From Aeromonas sanarellii (GTDB lineage Bacteria; Pseudomonadota; Gammaproteobacteria; Enterobacterales; Aeromonadaceae): a stretch of 64,000 bases of DNA. The position numbers were made by a program, and so were the translations under genes. Shown here piece after piece: positions 1-9,126 of the stretch (position 1 is the stretch's first letter; every line of letters begins with the position of its first letter). The stretch is taken from the NCBI RefSeq assembly GCF_000820085.1, contig NZ_CDBN01000092.1, positions 52,678 through 116,677 of the forward strand, written 5' to 3'. A model generated the notes under the pieces. It was not told the DNA's origin. It worked only from the letters and a program-made list of their open reading frames with translations, and did no database searches.

Positions 1-1
1 G

Positions 2-745
2 CGCAACTTCGACCCCATGATCCACGAGACCCTGGTGGAGATCATGGCGCAGGAAGGGCCCAGGCTGCACACCCACGCCATTCCGAAAGCGGTGGTCAAG
101 AACGCCGACGACAGCCTGACCCTGCAGCTGGAAGATGGTCGCCACCTCACCGTAGACTGCCTCATCTGGGCCATCGGCCGCGTCCCGGCCACCGACAACC
201 TCAATCTGGCCGCCACCGGCATCACCCTGGACGAGAAGGGCTTCATCCCCACCGACAAGTTCCAGAACACCAATGTCGCCAACGTCTATGCCGTCGGTGA
301 CAACACCGGCCGCATCCAGCTCACCCCGGTGGCCGTCGCATCGGGCCGCCGCCTCTCCGAGCGGCTGTTCAACAACAAGCCGGGCGAGCACCTCAACTAC
401 GATCTGGTGCCAACCGTGGTGTTCAGCCACCCCCCCATCGGCACCATAGGGCTGACCGAGCCGGAAGCCGTCGCCGAATACGGTGAAGATCAGGTCAAGG
501 TCTACCGCAGCCAGTTCACCGCCATGTACTCGGCGCTGACCCAGCATCGCCAGCCCACCCGGATGAAGCTGGTCTGTGTCGGGCCGGAAGAGAAGGTGGT
601 CGGCCTGCACGGCATCGGCTTTGCGATGGACGAGATCCTGCAAGGCTTCGGCGTCGCCATGAAGATGGGCGCCACCAAGGCGGACTTCGACAACTGCGTC
701 GCCATTCACCCCACCAGTGCGGAAGAGTTTGTAACGATGCGCTGA
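2..745 (+). CDS. gor: Glutathione reductase, C-terminal part (5' end outside window)
   Basis: Reduces glutathione disulfide with NADPH in the cytoplasm. The reading frame is open from the window edge, so only about the last 247 residues are present and the N-terminal FAD-binding and redox-active disulfide part lies upstream. Visible are the FAD-contacting motif YAVGDNTG, the dimerisation domain with VFSHPPIGT, and the catalytic C-terminal [12 protein letters not shown] containing the His that acts on the partner subunit. The text closely matches my memory of E. coli Gor. A diverged second copy of its last 20 codons follows at 777-839. Confidence 0.96.
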   Translation, partial: RNFDPMIHETLVEIMAQEGPRLHTHAIPKAVVKNADDSLTLQLEDGRHLTVDCLIWAIGRVPATDNLNLAATGITLDEKGFIPTDKFQNTNVANVYAVGDNTGRIQLTPVAVASGRRLSERLFNNKPGEHLNYDLVPTVVFSHPPIGTIGLTEPEAVAEYGEDQVKVYRSQFTAMYSALTQHRQPTRMKLVCVGPEEKVVGLHGIGFAMDEILQGFGVAMKMGATKADFDNCVAIHPTSAEEFVTMR

Positions 746-776
746 TGGCCGTGTGAGGGGAGAAATTCGAGGTCTG

Positions 777-839
777 TTCGACAACTGCGTTCTCCCTCTT
801 CATCCCACCAGCGCGGAAGAGTTTGTGACGATGCGATAA
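777..839 (+). pseudogene. Second, diverged copy of the gor 3' end (tail remnant)
   Basis: This 63-base stretch repeats the last 60 bases of gor (686-745) and ends in its own stop codon. It reads [20 protein letters not shown], against [19 protein letters not shown] in the intact gene. Differences include one extra codon, third-position changes and a TAA in place of TGA. Without a start codon or ribosome site of its own it is a remnant rather than a gene. I infer it is what is left of another gor allele after recombination. Confidence 0.8.
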
Positions 840-843
840 GCAT

Positions 844-882
844 GGTTGAAGCTGGCCTGTCACTATCAGGCCAGCTTCAACC
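844..882. repeat. 16-bp perfect inverted repeat downstream of gor
   Basis: Arms at 844-859 and 867-882 are exact reverse complements around a 7-base loop. No T tract follows, so it is not a classical terminator alone. It sits just before the gor terminator hairpin and may protect the mRNA 3' end. Confidence 0.7.
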
Positions 883-893
883 ACTTACTGCAC

Positions 894-917
894 AACCCGG
901 CCCAGGCCGGGTTTTTT
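894..917 (+). terminator. Rho-independent terminator of gor
   Basis: A GC-rich stem (ACCCGGC / GCCGGGT) is followed by six T residues. It lies between gor and the kdp operon. Confidence 0.8.
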
Positions 918-955
918 GTGCCTTGCCCGTCCACCAGCCGGCAACACCCGCCTTC

Positions 956-1006
956 TTTACGCCGATTTTACGCCCGCTCCCGGCCGCTTTATGGCGCCTT
1001 TACGCC
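956..1006 (+). promoter_or_regulatory. Repeated TTTACGCC motifs, candidate KdpE operator
   Basis: Three copies of TTTACGCC occur at 956-963, 967-974 and 999-1006, the last followed by a T-rich run, about 100-140 bp before kdpF. The E. coli KdpE site upstream of kdpFABC is also a T-rich run next to a TTTACACC-type sequence. The resemblance and position suggest the KdpE operator. This is inference from motif memory. The rest of the 353-bp gap between gor and kdpF holds the gor tail copy, two hairpins and a small inverted repeat (AGCGTCA at 1025, TGACGCT at 1071). Confidence 0.5.
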
Positions 1007-1098
1007 CCTTTTTCATACCCTTTCAGCGTCAATGACACCTCTGGGATCGACACGGATATGCATCGGTCCCTGACGCTAATTACCTCAACGGAGTCGTT

Positions 1099-1176
1099 AT
1101 GAATTGGCTATATCTGCTGCTGGTCCTCGCCCTCGCGGGTTATCTGCTGCGCGCCCTCGCGCGCACCCATGAGTGA
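1099..1176 (+). CDS. kdpF: KdpF, small stabilising subunit of the Kdp K+ pump
   Basis: A 25-residue single-span membrane peptide (MNWLYLLLVLALAGYLLRALARTHE) that is too short for standard ORF calling. It sits at the head of kdpABC, where KdpF is expected. KdpF lies in the inner membrane and stabilises the KdpABC complex. Length, hydrophobic core, basic C-terminal end and position all fit the family. The stop codon falls just before the kdpA start, so the two are probably translationally coupled. Confidence 0.88.
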   Translation: MNWLYLLLVLALAGYLLRALARTHE

Positions 1177-1186
1177 GGAACCGGAT

Positions 1187-2869
1187 ATGTGGCAAGAGAT
1201 CATCTATCCCGTCGCGTTCGTGCTGCTGGTGCTGCTGCCGGCACCTCTGCTTGGCAACTACCTCTATCGGGTGTTTGAAGGCAAGAGTCGCTGGCTGGCC
1301 CCGCTTGAGCGCGCCACCCTGGCCTGCTGTGGCACGGACGGGCGCGAGCAGGACTGGAAGTCCTACGCCCTCAGCCTGCTGGCCTTCAACGGCGCCGGCT
1401 TCGGCCTGCTGTTCCTGATCCTGCTGGCGCAGGGGCTGCTGCCCCTCAACCCGCAACAGCTGCCCGGGCTGAACTGGCAACTCGCCTTCAACACCGCGGT
1501 CAGCTTCATGACCAACACCAACTGGCAGGCCTACTCCGGCGAAGCCAGCCTCTCCTACTTCAGCCAGATGGTGGGGCTGACCACCCAGAACTTCGTCTCC
1601 GCCGGCACCGGTGCCGCCGTCGCCGTCGCCCTGTTTCGCGGCATCGCCCGCCAGCAGACCACCCACCTCGGCAACTTCTGGCAGGATCTGGTGCGTTTCT
1701 GCCTCTATGTGCTGCTGCCGATGGCGCTGATCCTGGCGCTGCTGCTGGTCTGGCAGGGGGTGCCCCAGAGCCTGTCGGCCTACCTGCCGTTCCACGGACT
1801 GGAAGGCCAGGAACAGCTGCTGCCGCTCGGCCCGGCCGCCTCCCAGATCGCCATCAAGCAGCTCGGCTCCAACGGCGGCGGCTTCTTCGGCATCAACTCG
1901 GCCCATCCGTTCGAAAACCCCACCGCCCTCTCCAACTGGCTGGAGATGGTCGCCCTGCTGACCCTGGCTGCCGCCATGGTCTGCACCCTGGGTCGCTACG
2001 TGAAGGATCTGGCCCACAGCCGCGCCATTCTCATCGCCATGACCATCATGCTGGTGCTGGGGCTCTGCCTCGCCATCGGCCAGGAGCTGAAACCGGATCC
2101 CGCCCTCTCCCACCTCACCAGCGAAGCCGGCAACTGGGAAGGCAAGGAGAGCCGTTTCGGCCCCGTGCTGTCCAGCATCTGGGAAGTGGCCACCACCGCC
2201 GCCTCCAACGGCTCGGTCAACGCCATGCACGACAGCTTCACCCCCCTCGCCGGCATGGTCGGCATGATCAACATGCTGCTGGGTGAAGTGGTGTTCGGCG
2301 GCGTCGGCGCCGGCATCTACGGCATGATGCTGTTCGTGCTGCTCACCGTGTTCCTGTGCGGCCTGATGGTGGGGCGCACCCCCACCTATCTGGGCAAACG
2401 GCTCGGCATCACCGAGATGAAGTGGGTGGTCGCCAGCATGCTGGTGATGCCGGTCGGGGTATTGGTGATCGGCGGCATTACCCTGCTGATGCCGGACTCC
2501 GCCACCGTCATCGGTCACGATGGCCCCCACGGTCTGTCACGGCTGATCTATGCCTACGCCTCGGCCGCCGGCAACAACGGCTCCGCCTTCGCCGGCTTTG
2601 CCGCCGCCGACAGCTGGCAGTGCATCGCCATCGGGCTGGCCATGCTGCTCGGTCGCTTCGGCTACATCATCCCCGTGCTGGCCATCGCCGGCCAGCTGGC
2701 CCGCACCCCTCGTCAGGAGCGAAGTGAAGGGGACTTCCCCATCAGCGGCCCGCTCTTCATCACCCTGCTGATCGTCACCGTGCTGCTGATGGGGGGTCTC
2801 TCCTTCCTGCCGGTGCTGGCGCTGGGCCCGGTGGCGGAACACCTGAGCCTGCTGGGAGGTGCCTTCTGA
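1187..2869 (+). CDS. kdpA: KdpA, potassium-binding channel-like subunit
   Basis: The 560-residue polytopic inner-membrane subunit that binds and translocates K+ in the KdpFABC P-type ATPase. The pore-loop motifs of the family are visible: [38 protein letters not shown] and [12 protein letters not shown] chose ATG 1187 because GAGGAA (1175-1180) lies six bases upstream; an upstream in-frame ATG at 1169 overlaps kdpF and has no good ribosome site. The length agrees with the family (about 557). A diverged copy of its C-terminus follows in the kdpA-kdpB gap. Confidence 0.96.
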   Translation: MWQEIIYPVAFVLLVLLPAPLLGNYLYRVFEGKSRWLAPLERATLACCGTDGREQDWKSYALSLLAFNGAGFGLLFLILLAQGLLPLNPQQLPGLNWQLAFNTAVSFMTNTNWQAYSGEASLSYFSQMVGLTTQNFVSAGTGAAVAVALFRGIARQQTTHLGNFWQDLVRFCLYVLLPMALILALLLVWQGVPQSLSAYLPFHGLEGQEQLLPLGPAASQIAIKQLGSNGGGFFGINSAHPFENPTALSNWLEMVALLTLAAAMVCTLGRYVKDLAHSRAILIAMTIMLVLGLCLAIGQELKPDPALSHLTSEAGNWEGKESRFGPVLSSIWEVATTAASNGSVNAMHDSFTPLAGMVGMINMLLGEVVFGGVGAGIYGMMLFVLLTVFLCGLMVGRTPTYLGKRLGITEMKWVVASMLVMPVGVLVIGGITLLMPDSATVIGHDGPHGLSRLIYAYASAAGNNGSAFAGFAAADSWQCIAIGLAMLLGRFGYIIPVLAIAGQLARTPRQERSEGDFPISGPLFITLLIVTVLLMGGLSFLPVLALGPVAEHLSLLGGAF

Positions 2870-2873
2870 TGCT

Positions 2874-2929
2874 GCACACCCGACTGATCTGCGTGACCAA
2901 CTATTCGATGCTGGGAGCTTTCCAATGAG
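2874..2929 (+). pseudogene. Probable tail remnant of a second kdpA allele
   Basis: Between the kdpA stop and the kdpB start, one frame reads [11 protein letters not shown] followed by a stop that overlaps the kdpB start. This aligns with the KdpA C-terminus [12 protein letters not shown]. Similarity is short and partly at protein level only, so this is weaker than the gor, kdpE and dnaA cases, but it sits in the same place relative to its gene. Confidence 0.45.
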
Positions 2930-2960
2930 CAAGTCCGCTTCAATGAGCAAGTCCGCTTCA
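2925..2960 (+). repeat. Exact 18-bp tandem repeat carrying the kdpB start codon
   Basis: The unit ATGAGCAAGTCCGCTTCA occurs twice in succession and is followed by a third ATGAGC. Each unit carries an in-frame start codon. Being a multiple of three, expansion or contraction keeps the frame. Confidence 0.95.
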
Positions 2961-5000
2961 ATGAGCACCGACACCCTCAAGGTGAAGGGCAAGAAACAGA
3001 AATCACAGATCCTGCAGGCCATGGTGGAAGCCCTCTATCGCTTCAACCCCAGGGCACTGCTGGGCAGCCCCATCCTGTTCACTCTCTGGCTGGCGGCCGT
3101 GATGGCGACCCTGGAGTCGCTGCTGGGGCAACCGCTCTCCGGAGTCGCTCCTTCGCTGGCCTGGCAGCTCACCGCCTGGCTCTGGCTGACCCTCTGGTTT
3201 GCGAACTTCGCCGAAACCCTGGCCGAAGGTCGCGGCAAGGCGCGTGCCGACAGCCTGAAGGCGGGCATGAGCCAGCTCAAGGCACGTCGTGTCACAGACC
3301 CCAGGGATGGGCAAGGGGAATGGGTGCCGGCCACCAGCCTGCTCAAGGGCGATCTGGTGCTGGTACGCAGCGGCGAGATGATCCCGGCAGACGGTGAGGT
3401 CATCGCCGGCATCGCCTCGGTCAACGAGGCGGCCATCACCGGGGAATCCGCCCCCGTGATCCGCGAGTCGGGCACCGACCGCAGCGGCGTGACCGGCAAC
3501 ACCACAGTCGTCTCCGACGAAATCTGGATCCGGGTCAGCAACAACCCGGGTGAAAGCACCCTGGATCGCATGATCGCCCTGGTGGAAGGGGCCAAGCGCC
3601 AGAAGACGCCGAACGAGATGGCGCTGGACGCCCTGCTGGTGGGGTTGACCCTGATCTTCCTGCTGGTGGTGGCCACCCTGCCCTGGTTCCTCGACTACAA
3701 CGGCACCCAGGTGCCCAGGCTCTATCTGCTGGCGCTGTTCATCACCCTGATCCCGACCACCATAGGCGGCCTGCTCTCTGCCATCGGCATCGCCGGTATG
3801 GACCGGCTGGTGAAGCTCAACGTCATCGCCAAGTCGGGCCGCGCGGTAGAGGCCGCCGGCGACGTGCGCACCCTGCTGCTGGACAAGACCGGCACCATCA
3901 CCTTCGGCAACCGGATGGCGGACGAGCTGATCCCGGCCCCCGGCGTGGATCCCTCCCTGCTGGCCCAGGCCGCCATGCTGGCCTCACTCGGTGACAATAC
4001 GCCGGAAGGCAAATCCATCCTGACCCTGGCGGGCAAGAGCCACACCAGACCGAGCCAGCTGGAGAGCGACAAGGTGATCCCCTTCAGTGCCGAGACCCGG
4101 TTGAGCGGGCTGGATCGCAACGGCCATCAATACCGCAAGGGGGCGGTGGACGCGGTGCTGCGCTACCTCTCCCTCGATCGCAAGGGGGTGCCCGAGCTCA
4201 TCCTCAAATCCGTCGATCACATCGCCCGCCAGGGGGGCACGCCGCTGCTGGTCTGCACCCACGAGAAGCTGCTGGGGGTGGTGTTCCTCAAGGACATCAT
4301 CAAGCCGGGCATCAAGGCCCGCTTCCAGATCCTGCGCCACATGGGGATCCGCACCGTGATGATCACCGGCGACAACCCGCTGACCGCCGCCGCCATCGCC
4401 GCCGAGGCCGGGGTGGACGACTTCATCGCCGAGGCGACCCCGGAGAAGAAGCTGGCCTACATCCGTCAGGAGCAGGCCGACGGCCGCCTGGTCGCCATGT
4501 GCGGGGACGGCGCCAACGACGCCCCTGCGCTGGCCCAGGCCGACGTGGGCCTGGCCATGAACGAGGGGACCCAGGCCGCCAAGGAGGCGGGCAACCTGGT
4601 GGATCTCGACTCCAACCCCACCAAGCTGCTGGACGTGGTGCTGGTGGGCAAGCAGTTGCTGGTGACCCGCGGCGCCCTGACCACCTTCTCCATCGCCAAC
4701 GACGTGGCCAAGTACTTCGCCATCCTGCCGGCCCTGTTCATCGCCGCCTATCCGCAGCTGGGGGTGCTGAACCTGATGCAACTGGGCAGCCCGGAAAGCG
4801 CCATCCTGTCGGCCATCATCTTCAACGCCCTGATCATCGTCGCGCTGGTGCCGCTGGCCCTACGCGGGGTCAGCTTGCAGGGCACGGCCGCCAGCCTGCT
4901 GCGCCGCAACCTGCTGATCTACGGCGTCGGCGGTCTGATAGTGCCCTTTATCGGTATCAAGCTGATCGACCTGGTTATCACCGGCCTGGGGCTGGTGTAA
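2925..5000 (+). CDS. kdpB: KdpB, ATP-hydrolysing subunit of the K+ pump
   Basis: Catalytic P-type ATPase subunit of 691 residues that energises K+ uptake. Motifs seen are TGESAPV (actuator domain), [10 protein letters not shown] with the phosphorylated Asp at residue 320, KGAVD (nucleotide binding) and [16 protein letters not shown] (hinge). I chose ATG 2925 because GGGAG at 2913-2917 is well spaced. An exact 18-base tandem repeat (2925-2942, 2943-2960) gives the N-terminus [17 protein letters not shown] with three in-frame Mets, so initiation could also occur at 2943 or 2961. The family is normally about 682 residues, so the repeat accounts for most of the excess. Confidence 0.97.
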   Translation: MSKSASMSKSASMSTDTLKVKGKKQKSQILQAMVEALYRFNPRALLGSPILFTLWLAAVMATLESLLGQPLSGVAPSLAWQLTAWLWLTLWFANFAETLAEGRGKARADSLKAGMSQLKARRVTDPRDGQGEWVPATSLLKGDLVLVRSGEMIPADGEVIAGIASVNEAAITGESAPVIRESGTDRSGVTGNTTVVSDEIWIRVSNNPGESTLDRMIALVEGAKRQKTPNEMALDALLVGLTLIFLLVVATLPWFLDYNGTQVPRLYLLALFITLIPTTIGGLLSAIGIAGMDRLVKLNVIAKSGRAVEAAGDVRTLLLDKTGTITFGNRMADELIPAPGVDPSLLAQAAMLASLGDNTPEGKSILTLAGKSHTRPSQLESDKVIPFSAETRLSGLDRNGHQYRKGAVDAVLRYLSLDRKGVPELILKSVDHIARQGGTPLLVCTHEKLLGVVFLKDIIKPGIKARFQILRHMGIRTVMITGDNPLTAAAIAAEAGVDDFIAEATPEKKLAYIRQEQADGRLVAMCGDGANDAPALAQADVGLAMNEGTQAAKEAGNLVDLDSNPTKLLDVVLVGKQLLVTRGALTTFSIANDVAKYFAILPALFIAAYPQLGVLNLMQLGSPESAILSAIIFNALIIVALVPLALRGVSLQGTAASLLRRNLLIYGVGGLIVPFIGIKLIDLVITGLGLV

Positions 5001-5010
5001 CGGCATCAAC

Positions 5011-5033
5011 GGATGCGGGGCAGACCCGCATCC
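5011..5033 (+). other. Stem-loop between kdpB and kdpC
   Basis: GGATGCGGG and CCCGCATCC form a perfect 9-bp stem around a 5-base loop, 10 bases after the kdpB stop. There is no T run. It could set mRNA stability or lower expression of kdpC. Confidence 0.65.
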
Positions 5034-5059
5034 AACCAACGCATTTGGAGCAAAAAAAC

Positions 5060-5587
5060 ATGATAGCAATCAGAACCCTGCTGACCCTGACCCTGCTGCT
5101 GGGGGTAGCGTATCCGCTGGCCGTCACCGGGCTGGCCCAGCTTGTCTTCCCCTGGCAGGCCAACGGCAGCCAACTGACCAATGACAAGCAGCAGCTGATC
5201 GGCAGTGCCCTGCTGGCCCAGAAGTTCGAACGGGCCGACTACTTCCACTCCCGCCCCTCCGCCAGCGACTTCGCCACCCTAGGCGGAGGGGCCAGCAACC
5301 TGGGAATGAGCTCACCCCTGCGGGCCGAGTTTGCCACAGCGGCGGCAAAAGAGCAGCCGGAAGCCAGAGTCCCCGCCCTGCTGACTCGCTCCGCCTCAGG
5401 CCTGGATCCCCATCTGCCGCTGGATGCCGTGCTGTCCCAGGTGGACCGGGTCGCCAAGGAACGGGGGCTGGATCCCGCCCGGCTGACGGAACAGGTCAAG
5501 TCGGCGGCACAAGCTGGTATCCTTGGCCTGCAGGTGGTCAACATCCTCCAGTTGAACCTGCAACTCGATCATCAAAAGGGCGCCTGA
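5060..5587 (+). CDS. kdpC: KdpC, accessory subunit of the K+ pump
   Basis: A 175-residue protein with one N-terminal membrane span (about residues 6-30) and a periplasmic domain, as expected for KdpC, which assists ATP binding and assembly of KdpFABC. Family landmarks are the YFHSRPSASDF-type segment, LDPHLPL and the C-terminal VNILQLNLQLD. ATG 5060 is preceded by TTGGAG at a 9-base distance. It is somewhat shorter than E. coli KdpC (about 190). Confidence 0.95.
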   Translation: MIAIRTLLTLTLLLGVAYPLAVTGLAQLVFPWQANGSQLTNDKQQLIGSALLAQKFERADYFHSRPSASDFATLGGGASNLGMSSPLRAEFATAAAKEQPEARVPALLTRSASGLDPHLPLDAVLSQVDRVAKERGLDPARLTEQVKSAAQAGILGLQVVNILQLNLQLDHQKGA

Positions 5588-5706
5588 GGGCGCTCCTTGC
5601 GGTGCAGTAGATCACCCCCTTTCAACGCAGCCGCAGGGCCCGCCGGGGACAAACATGAGCAATGAGGTCACGGCCGCGGTAAGGCCGACGCAACGGGAGC
5701 ACGGGG

Positions 5707-8295
5707 ATGCGTGATGAGGTGAGGGCCGACGCCTTGCTGGCCAGCCTGGAAGAGGAACACAAGGGCAAGCTGAAAGTCTTCCTCGGCGCCGCCCCCGGGG
5801 TCGGCAAGACCTACGCCATGTTGCAGGCGGTGCGGGAACAGGCCAGGGAGGGTGTCGACATCCTGATCGGCGTGGTGGAGACCCACGGCCGCCAGGAGAC
5901 CCTGGCCCTGCTGGACAAACTGCCCATCCAGCCGCGCCAACTCTACTCTCACCGTCAACAGCGGCTGGAAGAGATGGACCTCGATGGCCTGCTTGAGCGC
6001 AAGCCCGCCATCGCCGTGGTGGACGAGCTGGCCCACACCAATGCCCCGGGCAGCCGCCACGAGAAGCGCTGGCAGGATGTGGAGGAATTGCTCGGCGCCG
6101 GCATCGACGTCTACACCACCCTGAACGTGCAGCACCTGGAGAGCCTCAACGATCTGGTGTGGCAGCTGACCGGGGTCAGGGTCAAGGAGACCCTGCCGGA
6201 TCAGGTGCTGCTGGATGCCGACAGCATCATCCTGATCGACCTGCCCCCCAAGGAGCTGCTCGACCGCCTCAAGGAGGGCAAGGTCTATGTGCCCCACCAG
6301 GCCAAGGCCGCCCTGCAATCCTTCTTCTCCCTCAACAACCTGACCGCCTTGCGCGAGCTGGCGATGCAGACTGCCGCCAGCCATGTGGAGGGGGATCTGC
6401 AACTGCAGTGGCAGGCGGCGGGCAAGAGCACCCTGCCGCTGCGGGGCAAGCTGATGGTCTGTCTCGGCGAACAGCACGGCGCCTCCCTGGTGCGCTACGG
6501 CCACCGCTTCGCCCAGCGCCGGCAGCTACCCTGGCTGGTGGTGCACATCGACAGCAAGGGGCAACGCTCGGCCGAGGTGGAGCAGGCGCTGGCGCTGGCC
6601 TCCCAGCTCGGCGCCAGGGTGCTGACCCTCTCCAACCCGGCGGTGGCCGATGCCCTGCTGGAGACCGCCGAGCAGCAGCAGGTATCGCAGCTGCTGCTCG
6701 GTAAACCGCACAATCCCCCCTGGCGCCGCTCCCTGGTGCAGCACCTGCTGAAACAGGCCAAGGGGTTCGAGATCACGCTAGTGGATACGGAGACGCGCAA
6801 GCCCGGTAAGGGTCTGCACCCCGTCGGTCCCAAGGACATCCGCCAGAGCCTGCTGGCAGTCGCCATCATGGGTGCGACCTCGGCCGTCGTCTGGGGGCTC
6901 TCCCACTGGCTGCCACCCGCCTCCCTGCCCATGCTGTTCGTGCTGGGGGTGCTGGCCACCGCCCTCACCACCAGCCTGGTGCCCGCCATCCTGGCAGCGG
7001 TGCTCGGCTTCGTGGCCCACAACCTGTTGTTCACCCCACCCTATTTCTCACTCAGCGTGGCCAGCCAAAGCGACCTGCTCACCCTGTTCGTGCTGCTCAT
7101 CGTCGGCATCGCGGCCGGCCGGCTCGCCTCACGCCAGCGCCAGCAGCTGGTGGGGCTGCGCGAGACCCAGCAGCTCGGCAACGCCCTGCTGTCGTTGAGT
7201 CAGGGGTTGGCCACCGCCAGCAACCCGGTGGAAGTGCTGCGACAGGGCACCCAGGCCATCGCCCTGGCCCTGGGCCAGCCGGTGTTTGCCCTCGACGAGG
7301 ATTACCAGCACAGGGCCGGTGACGAACTGCGGGGACCCGGCCAGACCGACAAGGCGGCTATCGACTGGTGCCTGGCCCAGAAGCAGAGCGCCGGCGCCCA
7401 CACCGCCACCCTCAACGCGGCCGAGGCCCAGTATCATCACCTCAGCGACGAGCTGGTGCTCGGCATCCGGCTGGCCAAACCGCTCGCCTCCTCCGCCGAG
7501 CATCAACTGCAGGCGCTGCTCACCGACATCCGTGCCGCCCTGGCCCGTATCGATCTCAACGAGCGGCTGGCGGACAGCCAGCTGCAGGCGGAGACGGATC
7601 GGATGCGTGCCGCCCTGCTCTCCTCCGTCTCCCACGATCTGAAGACGCCGCTCGCCACCATCATGGGGGCCGGCAGCACCCTGCTGGAATACGGTGACCG
7701 GATAAGTGCGGAGGATCGCAGCGAACTGCTGCACTCGGTGCAGGACGAGGCGCGCCGCCTGCACAGCTATGTGCAGAACCTGCTGGACATGACCCGCATC
7801 GGCTCGCCGGACTTCCAGCTGAAGCGGGACTGGGTCGAGCTCGCCGATCTGGTGGAGAGCGCCCGCAAGCGGCTCGACTCCTCCTGGCGCCAGCACAAGC
7901 TGCTGGTGCACTTCGATCAGCAGCTCCCCCGGCTCTATGTGCACGGCGCCCTGATCGAGCAGGTGCTGGTCAACATCCTCGACAACGCCTCCCGCTACTC
8001 ACCAGCCGGCACCCCCATCGAGTTCAAGGTGATGCTGGCGGACCCCGACCTCATCATCGACATCATCGACATCGGGGTCGGCATCGCCGAGTCGGACAGG
8101 GACAAGATCTTCAACCTCTTCTACACCCAGCCGGTCGGCGACTGCGGCAGCCGCGGCACCGGGCTTGGCCTCGCCATTTCCCGCGCTATGATAGAGGCCC
8201 ACGGCGGTCGCATCTGGGCATTCGCCGGGCCTAACGGCAACGGCACCTGCATGCGCATCTCCCTGCCGCTGGCCCTCAATGCGCCCGAGGTGTAG
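5707..8295 (+). CDS. kdpD: KdpD, sensor histidine kinase for K+ limitation
   Basis: Membrane sensor kinase of 862 residues controlling the kdp operon with KdpE. Order of domains: N-terminal KdpD domain with Walker A GAAPGVGKT (K34) and VDELAHTNAPGSRH; a universal-stress-like domain; four membrane spans at roughly residues 385-475; a GAF-like linker; the dimerisation helix SSVSHDLKTP with phospho-accepting His643; and an ATPase domain with NILDNASRYSP, DIGVGI and GTGLGLAISR. The start follows CGGGAG. The gene sits 119 bp after kdpC and is likely partly co-transcribed with it. Confidence 0.96.
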   Translation: MRDEVRADALLASLEEEHKGKLKVFLGAAPGVGKTYAMLQAVREQAREGVDILIGVVETHGRQETLALLDKLPIQPRQLYSHRQQRLEEMDLDGLLERKPAIAVVDELAHTNAPGSRHEKRWQDVEELLGAGIDVYTTLNVQHLESLNDLVWQLTGVRVKETLPDQVLLDADSIILIDLPPKELLDRLKEGKVYVPHQAKAALQSFFSLNNLTALRELAMQTAASHVEGDLQLQWQAAGKSTLPLRGKLMVCLGEQHGASLVRYGHRFAQRRQLPWLVVHIDSKGQRSAEVEQALALASQLGARVLTLSNPAVADALLETAEQQQVSQLLLGKPHNPPWRRSLVQHLLKQAKGFEITLVDTETRKPGKGLHPVGPKDIRQSLLAVAIMGATSAVVWGLSHWLPPASLPMLFVLGVLATALTTSLVPAILAAVLGFVAHNLLFTPPYFSLSVASQSDLLTLFVLLIVGIAAGRLASRQRQQLVGLRETQQLGNALLSLSQGLATASNPVEVLRQGTQAIALALGQPVFALDEDYQHRAGDELRGPGQTDKAAIDWCLAQKQSAGAHTATLNAAEAQYHHLSDELVLGIRLAKPLASSAEHQLQALLTDIRAALARIDLNERLADSQLQAETDRMRAALLSSVSHDLKTPLATIMGAGSTLLEYGDRISAEDRSELLHSVQDEARRLHSYVQNLLDMTRIGSPDFQLKRDWVELADLVESARKRLDSSWRQHKLLVHFDQQLPRLYVHGALIEQVLVNILDNASRYSPAGTPIEFKVMLADPDLIIDIIDIGVGIAESDRDKIFNLFYTQPVGDCGSRGTGLGLAISRAMIEAHGGRIWAFAGPNGNGTCMRISLPLALNAPEV

Positions 8296-8348
8296 ATGCA
8301 CAAGCCTGGCCGGTTTCTCTCTCTTCCATCTTCACTGCCGGAGGTCGA

Positions 8349-9032
8349 ATGGCCCATATCCTGGTCATAGATGATGAAGCGGCCATCCGCCGCTTCCTGC
8401 GCATCAGCCTGGTCGCCGAGGGGCACCAGGTGAGCGAAGCCGTGAGTGTCGGCGAGGGGCTGGCGCAGTATCGCCACCTCAATCCCGACCTGGTGATCCT
8501 GGATCTCGGCCTGCCGGACGGTGACGGTCTCCAGGTGCTGCAGGCCATTCGCGAGCACCACGCCAACCCCGTGCTGGTGCTGTCGGCGCGGGACTCCGAG
8601 CAGGAGAAGGTGCGGTTGCTGGATGCGGGAGCGAACGACTACATGAGCAAGCCGTTCGGCGTCGGCGAGATGATGGCCCGCATCCGGGTGCTGCTGCGCC
8701 AGCGTGCGGGGGCCACCAGCGGCGAGTGCCGCCACTTCCCCCAGTGCGGGCTGACCCTGGACAGCAGCAGCCACAGAGTCACGCTGCAAGGCGAAGAGGT
8801 CCCCCTCTCCCGCAAGGAGTTCGCCCTGTTGCAGGCCCTGGTGTGCCACCCCGGCAAGCTGGTGCAACAGACCCAGCTGCTCATCGACATCTGGGGGCCA
8901 AGCCACAAGGAGGACACTCACTACCTGCGCATCGTCATCGCCAGCCTGCGCAAGAAGCTGGGAGATAACCCCCAGCAACCAACGCTTATCGAGACCGAAT
9001 CCGGCATCGGCTACCGCTTTATCGGCAGCTGA
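8349..9032 (+). CDS. kdpE: KdpE, OmpR-type response regulator
   Basis: A 227-residue response regulator that activates kdpFABC. It has a receiver domain with acidic pocket DDE near residue 8, phospho-acceptor Asp52 in LVILDLGLPDGDG and the conserved Lys in SKPFG, and a C-terminal winged-helix domain ending in TESGIGYRFIGS. The start is preceded by GGAGG. It follows kdpD by 53 bp and is its partner. Its last about 80 bases are duplicated in diverged form immediately downstream (9042-9126). Confidence 0.96.
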   Translation: MAHILVIDDEAAIRRFLRISLVAEGHQVSEAVSVGEGLAQYRHLNPDLVILDLGLPDGDGLQVLQAIREHHANPVLVLSARDSEQEKVRLLDAGANDYMSKPFGVGEMMARIRVLLRQRAGATSGECRHFPQCGLTLDSSSHRVTLQGEEVPLSRKEFALLQALVCHPGKLVQQTQLLIDIWGPSHKEDTHYLRIVIASLRKKLGDNPQQPTLIETESGIGYRFIGS

Positions 9033-9041
9033 TGTTGCAGT

Positions 9042-9126
9042 AAGAAGCTGGGCGGCAACATTCCCAGCAACCCACCCAGATCGAAACTGAAGCCGGTATC
9101 GGCTACCGCTTTATCGGCAGCCGATG
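9042..9126 (+). pseudogene. Second, diverged copy of the kdpE 3' end (tail remnant)
   Basis: Starts at AAGAAGCTG, as in the intact kdpE at 8952, and reads on to CGCTTTATCGGCAGC. After one small frameshift the translation is QQPTQIETEAGIGYRFIGSR, against QQPTLIETESGIGYRFIGS in KdpE. The scattered changes show diverged descent and not a recent tandem slip. The copy runs directly into the parS site at 9125 and has no start signals. Confidence 0.8.

Noticed and set aside
1097..2530. 477-residue minus-strand ORF opposite kdpA
   Set aside because: Antisense shadow in high-GC DNA, His/Gly/Gln-rich without domain logic; kdpA is certain.
5655..5714. 19-codon ORF just before kdpD (MSNEVTAAV...)
   Set aside because: Different frame from kdpD, no clear ribosome site; could be a leader peptide but nothing supports it.
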